Assembly (NCBI GenBank): GCA_045114775.1
Contig: JBGULC010000013.1
Location: forward strand, 50,990-114,989
Length of the DNA stretch: 64,000 nt
Direction of reading: 5' to 3'
From: UBA3792 sp045114775
Lineage (GTDB): Bacteria; Bacillota; Clostridia; Christensenellales; CAG-138
Part shown: piece by piece, positions 9,987 through 18,021 of the stretch
Position numbering within the stretch: the first letter of the stretch is position 1
How the letters are laid out: each line of letters opens with the position of its first letter
Notes under the pieces: model-generated
Database searches by the model: none
What the model saw: only the letters and a program-made list of their open reading frames with translations
What the model was told of the DNA's origin: nothing
Made by a program: the position numbers and the translations under genes

Positions 9987-10475
9987 ATGTTTGAGAAAAC
10001 AGGCGTGGCCTCCCGTGAAATGGTCATGGAAAAATTCCCCTCTGTCGAGCGGATCAACAAAGGTCCCGTCGCGGTGGTGGAATGCTATCAGAAGATCCCC
10101 TGCAACCCGTGTCAGACCGCCTGCCCCGTCGGTGCGATCCGAATCGGTGACGACATCAACAACATCCCCGCGCGGGATGAAAACCTCTGCGGCGGCTGCG
10201 GACTCTGCGTTTCCAAGTGCCCCGGTCTGGCGATCATGATCGTCGACGGTTCCAAATCGGCTGAAACCGTGGAATTCCGCATCCCCTACGAGTTCCTGCC
10301 GCTGCCCGAGGCGGGCGAAACGGTCATCGGGCTTGACCGCGCGGGACAGCCGATCTGCAAGGCGCTGGTCAAACGGGTCATGAATCCTGCCTCCTTCGAC
10401 CGCACGCCGGTCGTCACGCTCGAGGTAGACCGCAAGTATCTCTATGACTTCAGAAACTTCAGGAGGGAGGCGTAA
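9987..10475 (+). CDS. 4Fe-4S ferredoxin-type subunit of the dehydrogenase complex
   Basis: 162 residues with two cysteine groups: Cys39-x2-Cys42-x3-Cys46-Pro, to which Cys33 may add the missing ligand, and Cys68-x2-Cys71-x2-Cys74-x3-Cys78-Pro. These fit one or two [4Fe-4S] clusters. The remaining 80 residues have no further motif. AAGGAGG precedes the ATG by 7 bases. It lies 13 bases after the FAD/NAD subunit and 4 bases before the BFD-like gene, consistent with an electron-transfer subunit. The first cluster is not the canonical CxxCxxCxxxC form, so its occupancy is uncertain. Confidence 0.8.
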   Translation: MFEKTGVASREMVMEKFPSVERINKGPVAVVECYQKIPCNPCQTACPVGAIRIGDDINNIPARDENLCGGCGLCVSKCPGLAIMIVDGSKSAETVEFRIPYEFLPLPEAGETVIGLDRAGQPICKALVKRVMNPASFDRTPVVTLEVDRKYLYDFRNFRREA

Positions 10476-10479
10476 GCAC

Positions 10480-10761
10480 ATGGATGAAAACACCATTATT
10501 TGCCGCTGCTCCGACGTTACGCTGAAGCAGATCAGAGACCTCATCGCGCAGGGCTATGTGACCTACGACGAGATCAAGCGCATCACGCGCGTCGGCATGG
10601 GCCCGTGCCAGGGCAAGACCTGCGGGCAGCTCGTGCTTCGGGAGATCGCCAATGCGACCGGTCAGAGCATGGCGGATCTTAAGTTCCATAACCTTCGTCC
10701 CCCGGTGGTGGGCGTCAAGCTGCATTTGATTGCGGAGGAGGCCGAAAGACATGAAGACTAA
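10480..10761 (+). CDS. BFD-like [2Fe-2S] protein of the dehydrogenase complex
   Basis: 93 residues with the BFD pattern: CRC at Cys8 and Cys10 and CQGKTC at Cys43 and Cys48, the [2Fe-2S] fold of bacterioferritin-associated ferredoxin that is also a domain or subunit of nitrite reductases and proline or hydroxyproline dehydrogenases. The start at 10480 follows GGAGGGAGG by 8 bases; a longer in-frame start inside the previous gene has no ribosome binding site. It overlaps the next gene by 11 bases. An electron-relay subunit role is inferred from domain and neighbours. Confidence 0.82.
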   Translation: MDENTIICRCSDVTLKQIRDLIAQGYVTYDEIKRITRVGMGPCQGKTCGQLVLREIANATGQSMADLKFHNLRPPVVGVKLHLIAEEAERHED

Positions 10762-11899
10762 AGCGGATATCGTCATCATCGGCGCCGGTATGTCCGGCTG
10801 CTCCATTGCCTACAACCTCGCAGTCCGCGGCGCGAAGAACATCGTCGTGCTCGAGAAGGGCTTCATCTGCTCCGGCTCCACCGGCGCATGCGGCGCAGGC
10901 TTCCGTATGCAGTGGGGCACCGAAATGAACTGCCGCATGTCCAAGTTCTCCACGGAGTTCTATGAGCACGCAAACGAGATCCTCGAATACGACGGCGACA
11001 TCGAGCTGCGTCAGAGCGGCTATCTGATGATCGCCGACACCGAGAAGGAGCTTACGCAGTTTAGGAAGAACGTCGAGGTCCAGCACGCCTGCGGGATCCC
11101 GTCTCGCATGATGAGCCTGGAGGAAGCGAAGGAACTGGTCCCGCACCTCAACACCGACATCCTTTCCGGCGCGGCCTATTGCCCGAAGGACGGCTTTCTG
11201 AACCCGCACAAGACCACCGACGCGTTCTATAAAGCCGCAAAACGTCTCGGCGTCGAGTTCAACACGTTCACCGAGGTCACGGGCATCAGGGTCGAACACG
11301 GCCGCGTCGTCGGCGTGGAGACCAACAAAGGCTATATCGAGACCCGCATCGTCGTCAACGCCGCAAACGCCTGGTCGCAGGGCATTGCAAAGATGGTCGG
11401 GCTGGAGCTGCCGCTCTATTCGGAGCGTCACCAGATCCTCGTCACCGAACCGGTCGAGCATATGCAGGATCCGATGGTCATGGCGTTCAACCTGAACCTC
11501 TATGTGCAGCAGACGCCGCACGGCTCGTTCATCATGGGCCGCAGCGACTCCGGCGAGCCGAGAGATCTTCGGCGCACCTCCTCGTGGCACTTCCTGGAGG
11601 AAATGGCGAAGACGATCGACAACGTGCTCCCCGCCATCGGCAAGCTTCGCGTGATCCGTCAGTGGGCCGGTCTTTACAACATGTCTCCGGACCGTCAGCC
11701 CATCTACGACAAGGCGGAAAACGTCGAGGGCTTCTATATGGCGGTCGGCTTCAGCGGGCACGGCTTTATGTTCGGTCCCGTCACCGGCACCGTCATGTCC
11801 GAAATGATCCTTGGCCTTACGCCAACCATTGACGCATCGCGGCTCAGGCTTTCCCGTTTTGCAGAGGGCAATCTGTTTACCGAACCGTCGGTCGTGTAA
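10751..11899 (+). CDS. FAD-dependent amino acid dehydrogenase (L-proline dehydrogenase beta-like)
   Basis: 382 residues of the DAO fold, with the FAD motif IIGAGMSGCSIAYNL at residues 8-22 and the C-terminal GFSGHGFMFGP typical of sarcosine oxidase, glycine oxidase and the catalytic beta subunit of archaeal dye-linked L-proline dehydrogenase. ATG at 10751 is preceded by GGAGGCCG and overlaps the BFD gene. With P5C dehydrogenase in the same run, L-proline (to P5C) is the most economical substrate; hydroxyproline, D-proline or sarcosine remain possible because substrate choice is not readable from the motifs. It is the last gene before a terminator. Confidence 0.8.
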   Translation: MKTKADIVIIGAGMSGCSIAYNLAVRGAKNIVVLEKGFICSGSTGACGAGFRMQWGTEMNCRMSKFSTEFYEHANEILEYDGDIELRQSGYLMIADTEKELTQFRKNVEVQHACGIPSRMMSLEEAKELVPHLNTDILSGAAYCPKDGFLNPHKTTDAFYKAAKRLGVEFNTFTEVTGIRVEHGRVVGVETNKGYIETRIVVNAANAWSQGIAKMVGLELPLYSERHQILVTEPVEHMQDPMVMAFNLNLYVQQTPHGSFIMGRSDSGEPRDLRRTSSWHFLEEMAKTIDNVLPAIGKLRVIRQWAGLYNMSPDRQPIYDKAENVEGFYMAVGFSGHGFMFGPVTGTVMSEMILGLTPTIDASRLRLSRFAEGNLFTEPSVV

Positions 11900-11918
11900 G
11901 AATCAACTGAAAATCAGA

Positions 11919-11943
11919 GGCTGTCGTAACGACAGCCTTTGTT
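11919..11943 (+). terminator. Terminator of the proline oxidation operon
   Basis: GGCTGTCG (11919-11926), loop TAA and the perfect complement CGACAGCC (11930-11937) followed by TTTGTT: an 8-bp rho-independent hairpin. Confidence 0.8.
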
Positions 11944-12179
11944 CTTATACGGGAAAATCGCTTGCGCGACGAGCGGTTTGAAAGTTTGCGCAGGCTTCCG
12001 TGCGATCTGCCTGCGGAACGCAGCGCAAAGAAGGGTATACGGTCGTCATGCAGCAGAATGGGTTCTTTCGATCCTTTGAATCCGGGCAACAGCCGATCCC
12101 GAACAGGAAAAACCGAAAACAGAAGGTCGGTTTGCTGTCAAACTGCTTGGCAAAATGCGGCAAACGGCCGATACGGCTC

Positions 12180-12208
12180 TTGCGCTTCCGTTAATTATCG
12201 TGTAAAAT
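12180..12208 (+). promoter_or_regulatory. Promoter of GH32 gene
   Basis: TTGCGC at 12180-12185, 17-base spacer, TAAAAT at 12203-12208, 36 bases before the start codon. Confidence 0.5.
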
Positions 12209-12243
12209 AATATATCATAACGAACGCGGAAAGGAAGACGACC

Positions 12244-13710
12244 ATGAAGACGTGGACGAAGGAAGAACGCTATCGCGTGCTGCAAAGCGCAGAGGAGATC
12301 CGTGACCTGCACGAGCGCATCGCGCAGTCGGACTATCGCCAGCAGTATCACATCCAGCCTGTCACGGGACTGTTGAACGATCCGAACGGCTTCGTCTTCC
12401 ATGACGGCGTCTGGCATCTGTTCTATCAATGGTGCCCGTGGGGCGCGGTCCACGGCTTGAAGTACTGGTATCACACGGTTTCCAGGGATCTTGTCGGCTG
12501 GCGCAACAAGGGCGTCTGCATCCGTCCCGACACGGAGTACGATAATAAAGGCGCCTATTCCGGCTCCGCACTGCCGACCGACGACGCCGTTTGGCTGTAC
12601 TATACGGGCAATCACCGTGACGAGGACTGGACGCGGCGGCCGTACACCTGCGTCGTAAGACTGAACGACGACGGATCCGCAAAAAAGCTTCCGCCGCTGT
12701 TCGGACCGAATCCGGATTATACGGAGCATCAGCGCGATCCGAAGATCATCCACAACGAGCAAAACGGGAAGTATTACCTCGTTATCGGCGCGCAGACCAA
12801 GGAGAAACACGGCTGCGTGATGATCTACATATCGGATGCGCCGACGGAGGGATGGACGTTTGCGGGACAGCTCAGGGTCCCGGGCTTCGAGGACTTCGGC
12901 GACATGTGGGAGTGCCCGTCGATCGAAACGATCAGCGGATACGACGTGCTGATCTTCTGCCCGCAGCACCTCAAGCTGCCCGGGAGAGGGGAGTCCGTGC
13001 ATCACAACGGGTATCTGCTCGGACACATGGATTGGGAAACGCTCACCTTCACGCCGGACAACACGCGCTTCCACGTGCTGGACTTCGGCTTTGATTCCTA
13101 TGCCGCCGAATGCGCTGCCAATCCGAACGATAAGAACAAGGCGACGCTCGTCGCGTGGATGGGCCTGCCCGACGCGTCCTATCCGACCGACGAGGAGGAC
13201 TGGTCCGGCTGTCTGACGCTGCCGCGCGAGCTCAGAGTGCGGGATCGCCGCCTGATCCAACAGCCGCTGGATGAGCTGCGCGCGCTTCGCGGGAACAAGG
13301 TCGATCTGGAATCCACCGATCTTTTGCCGCGTGTGTGCGAGCTGGAACTGATCAGCCGCGGCGGCGATCTGGATCTCAGACTGTTTGCGCACGCGGACGG
13401 TTCCGGCGGCTTGCGCATTGCCTACGACGACGCACAGAAAACGATCACGGTCGACCGCTCCGGTATGGCGAAACGCTTCAATACCGAGCAGGGCGAATCG
13501 CGCACGCGCCCGCTGCCGAAAGGCCTGTTCCATCTGCGCATCTTCATCGACCGCAGCTCCGTCGAGATCTTCGTCAACGACGGCGACGCCGTGTTTTCCT
13601 CCCGCATCTTCCCGACGCCGGGAGAGAAGCGGCTGTTTGCGAAGGGCGACGTCTCGATCCATCTTTGGGAGCTGAACCGCGCGGTGCAGGACGATTTCAC
13701 GGTGGATTGA
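12244..13710 (+). CDS. sacA: Sucrose-6-phosphate hydrolase, GH32
   Basis: 488 residues. It hydrolyses sucrose-6-phosphate delivered by the PTS to glucose-6-phosphate and fructose. The five-bladed propeller motifs are in order: LLNDPNG with the nucleophile Asp46, QRDPK with the transition-state stabiliser Asp165, and WECPS with the acid/base Glu223; a C-terminal beta-sandwich follows from about residue 340. Length matches the family. No signal peptide, so it is cytosolic. GGAAGACGACC precedes the ATG. It has its own terminator but stands next to fructokinase, amylosucrase and the sucrose PTS, supporting sucrose over fructan as substrate; free sucrose hydrolysis cannot be excluded. Confidence 0.88.
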   Translation: MKTWTKEERYRVLQSAEEIRDLHERIAQSDYRQQYHIQPVTGLLNDPNGFVFHDGVWHLFYQWCPWGAVHGLKYWYHTVSRDLVGWRNKGVCIRPDTEYDNKGAYSGSALPTDDAVWLYYTGNHRDEDWTRRPYTCVVRLNDDGSAKKLPPLFGPNPDYTEHQRDPKIIHNEQNGKYYLVIGAQTKEKHGCVMIYISDAPTEGWTFAGQLRVPGFEDFGDMWECPSIETISGYDVLIFCPQHLKLPGRGESVHHNGYLLGHMDWETLTFTPDNTRFHVLDFGFDSYAAECAANPNDKNKATLVAWMGLPDASYPTDEEDWSGCLTLPRELRVRDRRLIQQPLDELRALRGNKVDLESTDLLPRVCELELISRGGDLDLRLFAHADGSGGLRIAYDDAQKTITVDRSGMAKRFNTEQGESRTRPLPKGLFHLRIFIDRSSVEIFVNDGDAVFSSRIFPTPGEKRLFAKGDVSIHLWELNRAVQDDFTVD

Positions 13711-13722
13711 CGAAAATACGGG

Positions 13723-13751
13723 AAAGCAGGACATACGTGTCCTGCTTTTTG
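13723..13751 (+). terminator. Terminator after GH32 gene
   Basis: AAAGCAGGACA (13723-13733), loop TACG, TGTCCTGCTTT (13738-13748) and further T: an 11-bp stem running into the T-run. Confidence 0.85.
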
Positions 13752-13782
13752 CGTTCAGCGGAAAAGACGTGACGGCTTTTCC

Positions 13783-13811
13783 TTGCATTTGCTTCGACGA
13801 TACGGTATACT
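13783..13811 (+). promoter_or_regulatory. Promoter of the fructokinase/amylosucrase/HAD operon
   Basis: TTGCAT at 13783-13788, exactly 17 bases, TATACT at 13806-13811; the start codon of the fructokinase follows 44 bases later. Confidence 0.7.
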
Positions 13812-13855
13812 GAAAACAACAGAGCGGCGCCACCGTTCGCAGAAAGGATAGTGTA

Positions 13856-14794
13856 ATGATGAAAATCACGACCATCGGAGAGATCCTGATCGACATGACG
13901 CAGACAGGGACGGATGCGAACGGCAACGCGATCTTTGCCGCGATCCCGGGCGGCGCGCCCGCCAACGTTGCGGTCGCCGCGCGCAAGCTCGGCGTGGAGA
14001 CGGCGTTCGTCGGCTGCGTCGGAAACGATCCGTTCGGCGAGATCCTGAAGCGCACGCTCGAGCGCTACGGCGTGGACGACAGCGCGCTGCAGACGACGGA
14101 TCATGCAGATACGACGCTTGCCGTCGTGACCGTCGATCCGCACGGCGAGCGCAGCTTCGCCTTTTGCCGGAAGCCCGGCGCGGACACACAGATCGACCGC
14201 GAACGCGCGCTTGAAGCGGTTTCGCACACGGACATTCTGCATTTCGGAAGCGTTTCGCTGGCGGCGGAGGCTTGCCGCGATACGATCGTTTCCGCGGTGC
14301 GCCGCGCAAAGGAGAACGGCGCGCTGATCACCTACGATCCGAATTACCGCGCTTCGCTCTGGAACAGCGAAGCGGAAGCGATCGCGATCATGCGCTCGGT
14401 GCTGCCGCTTTGCGATATCGTGAAGATCAGCGAGGAGGAGACGCTCCTTTTGACGGGGCGCGAGGCGCCGGAGGAGGCTGCGCAGGCGTTGATGGAGCAG
14501 GGCGTTACGCTCGCGATCGTCACGCTCGGCGCAAACGGCGCCTATTGGAGATACGGCGCGGATTCCGGCACGGTCCCGGGATTCAGGGTCAAGGTCGCCG
14601 ACACCAACGGCGCGGGCGATACGTTCTTCGGCGCGTTTCTGAGCCGCGTCGCCAAGCACGGCGGGCTGTTCCGCATGCGGCCGGACCGGATCGAACGTTA
14701 TGTGCGCTACGCGAACCGCGCGGCGTCGATCACGGCAAGCCGTCCCGGCGCGATCCCCGCAATGCCGACTGAAGATGAACTGACGGAGGAATAA
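13856..14794 (+). CDS. scrK: Fructokinase, PfkB/ribokinase family
   Basis: 312 residues. It phosphorylates the fructose released from sucrose, feeding glycolysis. The N-terminal GGAPANVAVAARKLG (about 32-46) and the C-terminal NGAGDTFFG with catalytic base Asp255 and the anion hole GAGD are the two PfkB signatures. Length is normal. Two ATG codons in tandem (13856, 13859) both follow AGAAAGGATAG. It is followed after 3 bases by the amylosucrase gene. The substrate is inferred from the sucrose context; other sugars of the family are possible. Confidence 0.85.
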   Translation: MMKITTIGEILIDMTQTGTDANGNAIFAAIPGGAPANVAVAARKLGVETAFVGCVGNDPFGEILKRTLERYGVDDSALQTTDHADTTLAVVTVDPHGERSFAFCRKPGADTQIDRERALEAVSHTDILHFGSVSLAAEACRDTIVSAVRRAKENGALITYDPNYRASLWNSEAEAIAIMRSVLPLCDIVKISEEETLLLTGREAPEEAAQALMEQGVTLAIVTLGANGAYWRYGADSGTVPGFRVKVADTNGAGDTFFGAFLSRVAKHGGLFRMRPDRIERYVRYANRAASITASRPGAIPAMPTEDELTEE

Positions 14795-14797
14795 GCC

Positions 14798-16648
14798 ATG
14801 ATGGAACGCGAGCACTGGGCACAGGAGTTTACCGCAAGATACGTCCTCCGCGAGGACGAGCTGAAATGGCTCTACTGCGAGCTGTATCACAACGACATGA
14901 AGGCATATCGGTACTTTGTCGATATGCTGTACCGCGCTTACGGGGCGCGGCCCGAATCCCTGAAGAATATGGACCGCGCGCGGGAAGCGTATCCCGAATG
15001 GTACCGCGGACACGACCTTGTCGGCATGCTGATGTATGTCAACGCCTTCGCGGGAACGCTCAAGGGCGTCAAGAAAAAGATCGACTACATCACCGACTGC
15101 GGGGTCAACTATCTGCATCTGATGCCGCTTCTCGAAAGCCCGAAGGGCAGAAGCGACGGCGGCTACGCGGTCAGCGATTTCCGGAAGGTGCAGCCCGAGC
15201 TCGGCACGATGGATGACCTTCTTTCGTTGTCCGAGGCGTGTCACGAGCGCGGCATCGCCGTTTGTCTCGACTTCGTCATGAACCATACGAGCGAGGATCA
15301 CGAGTGGGCGAAGCGCGCGCGCGCCGGCGAGAAGGAATATCAGGACCGGTATTTCTTCTATGACAACTGGGAGATCCCGAATGCGTACGAGCAGACCGTC
15401 CCGCAGGTGTTCCCGACGACCGCGCCGGGCAACTTTACCTGGTGCGAGGAAGCGAAAAAGGTCGTGATGACGACGTTCTATCCGTATCAGTGGGACCTCA
15501 ATTACGCGAATCCGACCGTGTTCAACGATATGACGGACAATATGCTGTTCCTCTGCAATCACGGCGTGGACATCATCCGGCTCGACGCGGTGCCGTATAT
15601 CTGGAAAGCGCTCGGCACGCAGTGCCGCAATCTCAAAGAGGTCCATTCGCTCGTGCGCATGATGCGCATGGTCTGCGAGATCGTGTGCCCGGGCACGCTG
15701 CTTCTGGGCGAGGTCGTGATGGAGCCCTCTAAGGTCGTTCCGTATTTCGGAACGGTCGAAAAGCCCGAATGCCATCTGCTCTATAACGTGACCACGATGG
15801 CGTCCATCTGGCATACGGTCGCCACGAAGGACGTACGGCTTTTGAAGCATCAGATGGAGCAGGTGTTCTCGCTCCCGAAGGAATACACGTTCCTGAATTA
15901 TCTCCGCTGCCACGACGATATCGGCTGGGGATTGGATTACGGTTTTTTGCGCTGCTTCGGGCAGGAGGAGATCCCGCACAAGAAATACCTCAACGACTAT
16001 CTGACCGGCAAATGGCTGGGCAGCTTCGCCCGCGGCGAGCTGTACAACGACGATCCGCGGCTCGGCGACGCGCGGCTTTGCGGCACGACCGCTTCGCTCT
16101 GCGGCATTGAAGCGGCGGAGCAGAGCGGCGACAAGGCGGCGCTTTCGGACGCCATCCGGCGTGACGCCATGCTGCACGCGCTGATGTTTACGATGAGCGG
16201 CGTTCCGGTTTTGTACAGCGGCGACGAGATCGCTGCGGAGAACGACTACGCGTACCACGACGATCCTTTGCGGGCGGAGGACAGCCGCTACCTGCACCGC
16301 GGGAATCTCGACTGGAAGAAGGCGGCGCGCAGGGGACTGAAAACCTCGACCGAGGGCAAGGTCTTCCGCGCGATCAAGCGGCAGGAGGAGCTCAGAGCCG
16401 AATATCGCGTATTCGACGACGCAGCGGACACCTGGGCGCTTGAAACGCACAACGATCACGTGCTCGGGATCGGGCGGTATTATCAAAAGGAAAAGCTGCT
16501 GGCGCTGTTCAATTTCTCGGACGAGCAGCAGATCGCATGGGTGCAGGATCTGAGCATGTTTACAGATCTGATCACCGGCGAACGCCGCGACGCGGGCGCT
16601 GTGACGCTCCCGGCGGGCGGTTACATCTGGCTTTGGCAGACATTATAA
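14798..16648 (+). CDS. Amylosucrase-type GH13 sucrose-active enzyme
   Basis: 616 residues, the length of amylosucrase without the longest N-termini. The helical N-terminal segment, VGMLMYVNAFAGTLKGV (about 75-91), DFVMNHTSEDHEW, RLDAVPYIW with nucleophile Asp263, GEVVMEP with acid/base Glu305 and LRCHDDIGW with Asp373 align in order with the amylosucrase subfamily (GH13_4), which transfers glucose from sucrose to a growing alpha-glucan and frees fructose. The adjacent fructokinase would use that fructose. GGAGG precedes the start. A sucrose phosphorylase or hydrolase activity is the main alternative. No signal peptide, so cytosolic, which implies an intracellular pool of non-phosphorylated sucrose. 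Confidence 0.8.
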   Translation: MMEREHWAQEFTARYVLREDELKWLYCELYHNDMKAYRYFVDMLYRAYGARPESLKNMDRAREAYPEWYRGHDLVGMLMYVNAFAGTLKGVKKKIDYITDCGVNYLHLMPLLESPKGRSDGGYAVSDFRKVQPELGTMDDLLSLSEACHERGIAVCLDFVMNHTSEDHEWAKRARAGEKEYQDRYFFYDNWEIPNAYEQTVPQVFPTTAPGNFTWCEEAKKVVMTTFYPYQWDLNYANPTVFNDMTDNMLFLCNHGVDIIRLDAVPYIWKALGTQCRNLKEVHSLVRMMRMVCEIVCPGTLLLGEVVMEPSKVVPYFGTVEKPECHLLYNVTTMASIWHTVATKDVRLLKHQMEQVFSLPKEYTFLNYLRCHDDIGWGLDYGFLRCFGQEEIPHKKYLNDYLTGKWLGSFARGELYNDDPRLGDARLCGTTASLCGIEAAEQSGDKAALSDAIRRDAMLHALMFTMSGVPVLYSGDEIAAENDYAYHDDPLRAEDSRYLHRGNLDWKKAARRGLKTSTEGKVFRAIKRQEELRAEYRVFDDAADTWALETHNDHVLGIGRYYQKEKLLALFNFSDEQQIAWVQDLSMFTDLITGERRDAGAVTLPAGGYIWLWQTL

Positions 16649-16661
16649 GCGGAGGGGAATC

Positions 16662-17486
16662 ATGAACCGAAAACTGATCTTTCTGGACATCGACGGCACG
16701 CTGACCCCGGCAGGCAGCAACACGCCCCCCGCGAGCGCGATGCGGGCCATCAAAGCGGCGCAGAAGAACGGACATCTCGTGTTCCTCTGCACGGGGCGCA
16801 ATCCCGCCATGCTCGCGCCGGTGCTGGCGCTCGGATTCGAGGGCGCGGTCGCGGCGGCGGGCGGCTATGTATTCGCGGGCGACAAGGTGCTCTTTGATTG
16901 CCCGATGACGCCGGAGCAGCTCGAAACCGGCATGCGGCTTCTGAAGGAAAACGGCGTGTTCCGCACGATCGAGGCGAAGGACGCGACCTGGGGCGACGAG
17001 GACCTCGGCGATTTTCTCGCAAGCGCGGGGGAGGGCAACAGCGAGCTCGTGCGCTGGCGCAAGGCGCTCGCGGAGGAACTGAACATCCTGCCGATGCACG
17101 AATACGACGGGCGTCCGGTCTATAAGATCGTGTTCATGTGTACCGAGGCGAAGCAGCTTGTTCCGGCGAGAGAAGCGCTGGAAAAGGATTTCAAGTTTGT
17201 CGTGCAGGACGTCGCCGCGCATCACTGCCTGAACGGCGAGCTGATCAACCGCAATTTCGACAAGGGCAAGGGCGTGCGCATCGTCGCGGACGCGTTCGGG
17301 ATCGCGATCGAGGACACGATCGGCTTCGGCGACAGCATGAACGACCTTGAAATGATCGAAACGGTCGGCACCTCGGTCTGCATGGACAACGGCAGCCCGA
17401 AGCTCAAGGAAGTGAGCGACATCGTCTGTCCCGCGGTAGACGCGGACGGCCTTGCGATCGCCTTTGCACAACTGGGTTTGATTTGA
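16662..17486 (+). CDS. HAD-IIB (Cof-type) sugar phosphatase
   Basis: 274 residues with HAD motif I DIDGTLTP (nucleophile Asp9, acid Asp11), the C2B cap in the middle and motif IV GFGDSMNDLEM near residue 225. Cof-type enzymes dephosphorylate sugar phosphates and similar metabolites. It is the last gene of the fructokinase-amylosucrase run, 13 bases after the amylosucrase with GGAGGGG as ribosome binding site. Attractive but unproven: it could dephosphorylate sucrose-6-phosphate from the PTS and so supply sucrose to the amylosucrase. Confidence 0.82.
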   Translation: MNRKLIFLDIDGTLTPAGSNTPPASAMRAIKAAQKNGHLVFLCTGRNPAMLAPVLALGFEGAVAAAGGYVFAGDKVLFDCPMTPEQLETGMRLLKENGVFRTIEAKDATWGDEDLGDFLASAGEGNSELVRWRKALAEELNILPMHEYDGRPVYKIVFMCTEAKQLVPAREALEKDFKFVVQDVAAHHCLNGELINRNFDKGKGVRIVADAFGIAIEDTIGFGDSMNDLEMIETVGTSVCMDNGSPKLKEVSDIVCPAVDADGLAIAFAQLGLI

Positions 17487-17492
17487 AAAGAG

Positions 17493-17518
17493 AAAGGACT
17501 GCGTACCACAGTCCTTTT
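17493..17518. terminator. Bidirectional terminator between convergent genes
   Basis: AAAGGACTG (17493-17501) pairs perfectly with CAGTCCTTT (17509-17517) with A-rich and T-rich flanks on either side, serving the HAD gene on plus and the acylphosphatase on minus. Confidence 0.8.
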
Positions 17519-17519
17519 G

Positions 17520-17819
17520 CTATTCTATCGTATCTCGGACGGAGAAACGCCGTTCCGAGGGATCCGGCGCGATCGGTTCGATCGCGCAATGCGTGATCCG
17601 GATGTGCGGCTGGCTCTTAAGCTGCAGCACAAACCGCCGGAGATCGGAAACGCCGCCCTGCACCTCGGACTCCACGCGCCCGTCCGGAAGGTTTCGAACC
17701 CAGCCGGAAAGGTTGAGCTTCTTTGCCAGAAGCCGCGCGGTATAGCGGAAGCCGACGAACTGTACGTCGCCTTCGAACAGAATATGCCACCGCGTCGGGT
17801 TGTTCGTTCGTTCCTCCAT
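17520..17819 (-). CDS. acyP: Acylphosphatase
   Basis: 99 residues, the usual length. It hydrolyses carboxyl-phosphate bonds. The phosphate loop FEGDVQFVGFRYTA carries the conserved Arg (VGFR), and GWVRNLPDGRVE carries the catalytic Asn. The start at 17819 is chosen because AAAGGAG lies 8 bases before it and the upstream 22 codons fall in the promoter. The loop differs from the consensus GxVQGVGFR by Phe in place of Gly. Monocistronic and convergent with the sucrose genes; no functional link is apparent. Confidence 0.88.
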   Translation of the reverse strand: MEERTNNPTRWHILFEGDVQFVGFRYTARLLAKKLNLSGWVRNLPDGRVESEVQGGVSDLRRFVLQLKSQPHIRITHCAIEPIAPDPSERRFSVRDTIE

Positions 17820-17840
17820 CCGCCGCTCCTTTCGGATCCC

Positions 17841-17849
17841 AGTATAGCA
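17841..17849 (-). promoter_or_regulatory. Extended -10 promoter of acylphosphatase gene
   Basis: On the minus strand TGCTATACT (17849-17841) is an extended -10 element, 21 bases before the start codon. No good -35 hexamer is seen. Confidence 0.45.
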
Positions 17850-17927
17850 TGCGGACGCGAAAAAGAAAAGCGGAAACACGGACAAAACAGAGAAATATAT
17901 AAATTTGCGCCGATACAGAAATAGTAT

Positions 17928-17956
17928 TTGCGTTTTGCGAAAACATACGGTATAAT
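17928..17956 (+). promoter_or_regulatory. Promoter of sucrose PTS operon
   Basis: TTGCGT at 17928-17933, 17-base spacer, perfect TATAAT at 17951-17956. It is 66 bases before the EII start. No antiterminator hairpin of the SacY type is evident in the short leader. Confidence 0.7.
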
Positions 17957-18021
17957 GTATAAGAATACAGACCTTTTTCAGCTCCGAAGGAGGTTTGAAT
18001 CAAAAAGGGGGTAAGCAATCT

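Larger units (their letters stand above)
11900..12243. other. Intergenic region, 344 bp
   Basis: It contains the terminator of the proline operon (11919-11943), an inverted repeat AAACCGA/TCGGTTT at 12109-12115 and 12127-12133 without a T-run, and the promoter for the sucrose hydrolase gene (12180-12208). Open frames here lack ribosome binding sites. I see no other gene. Confidence 0.6.

Noticed and set aside
12046..14055. A 669-codon minus-strand frame over the sucrose hydrolase gene
   Set aside because: It overlaps a clear GH32 gene and two terminators; composition is that of a shadow frame.
13697..16486. A 929-codon open frame on the minus strand
   Set aside because: It lies antisense to fructokinase and amylosucrase, is rich in Arg, His and Val in the pattern of GC-rich shadow frames, has no domain and no ribosome binding site.
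17986..18021. Start of the sucrose EII at TTG 17995
   Set aside because: The AAGGAGG is only 2 bases from the TTG, and the EIIB domain starts normally from the ATG at 18022, which has its own AAGGGGG.
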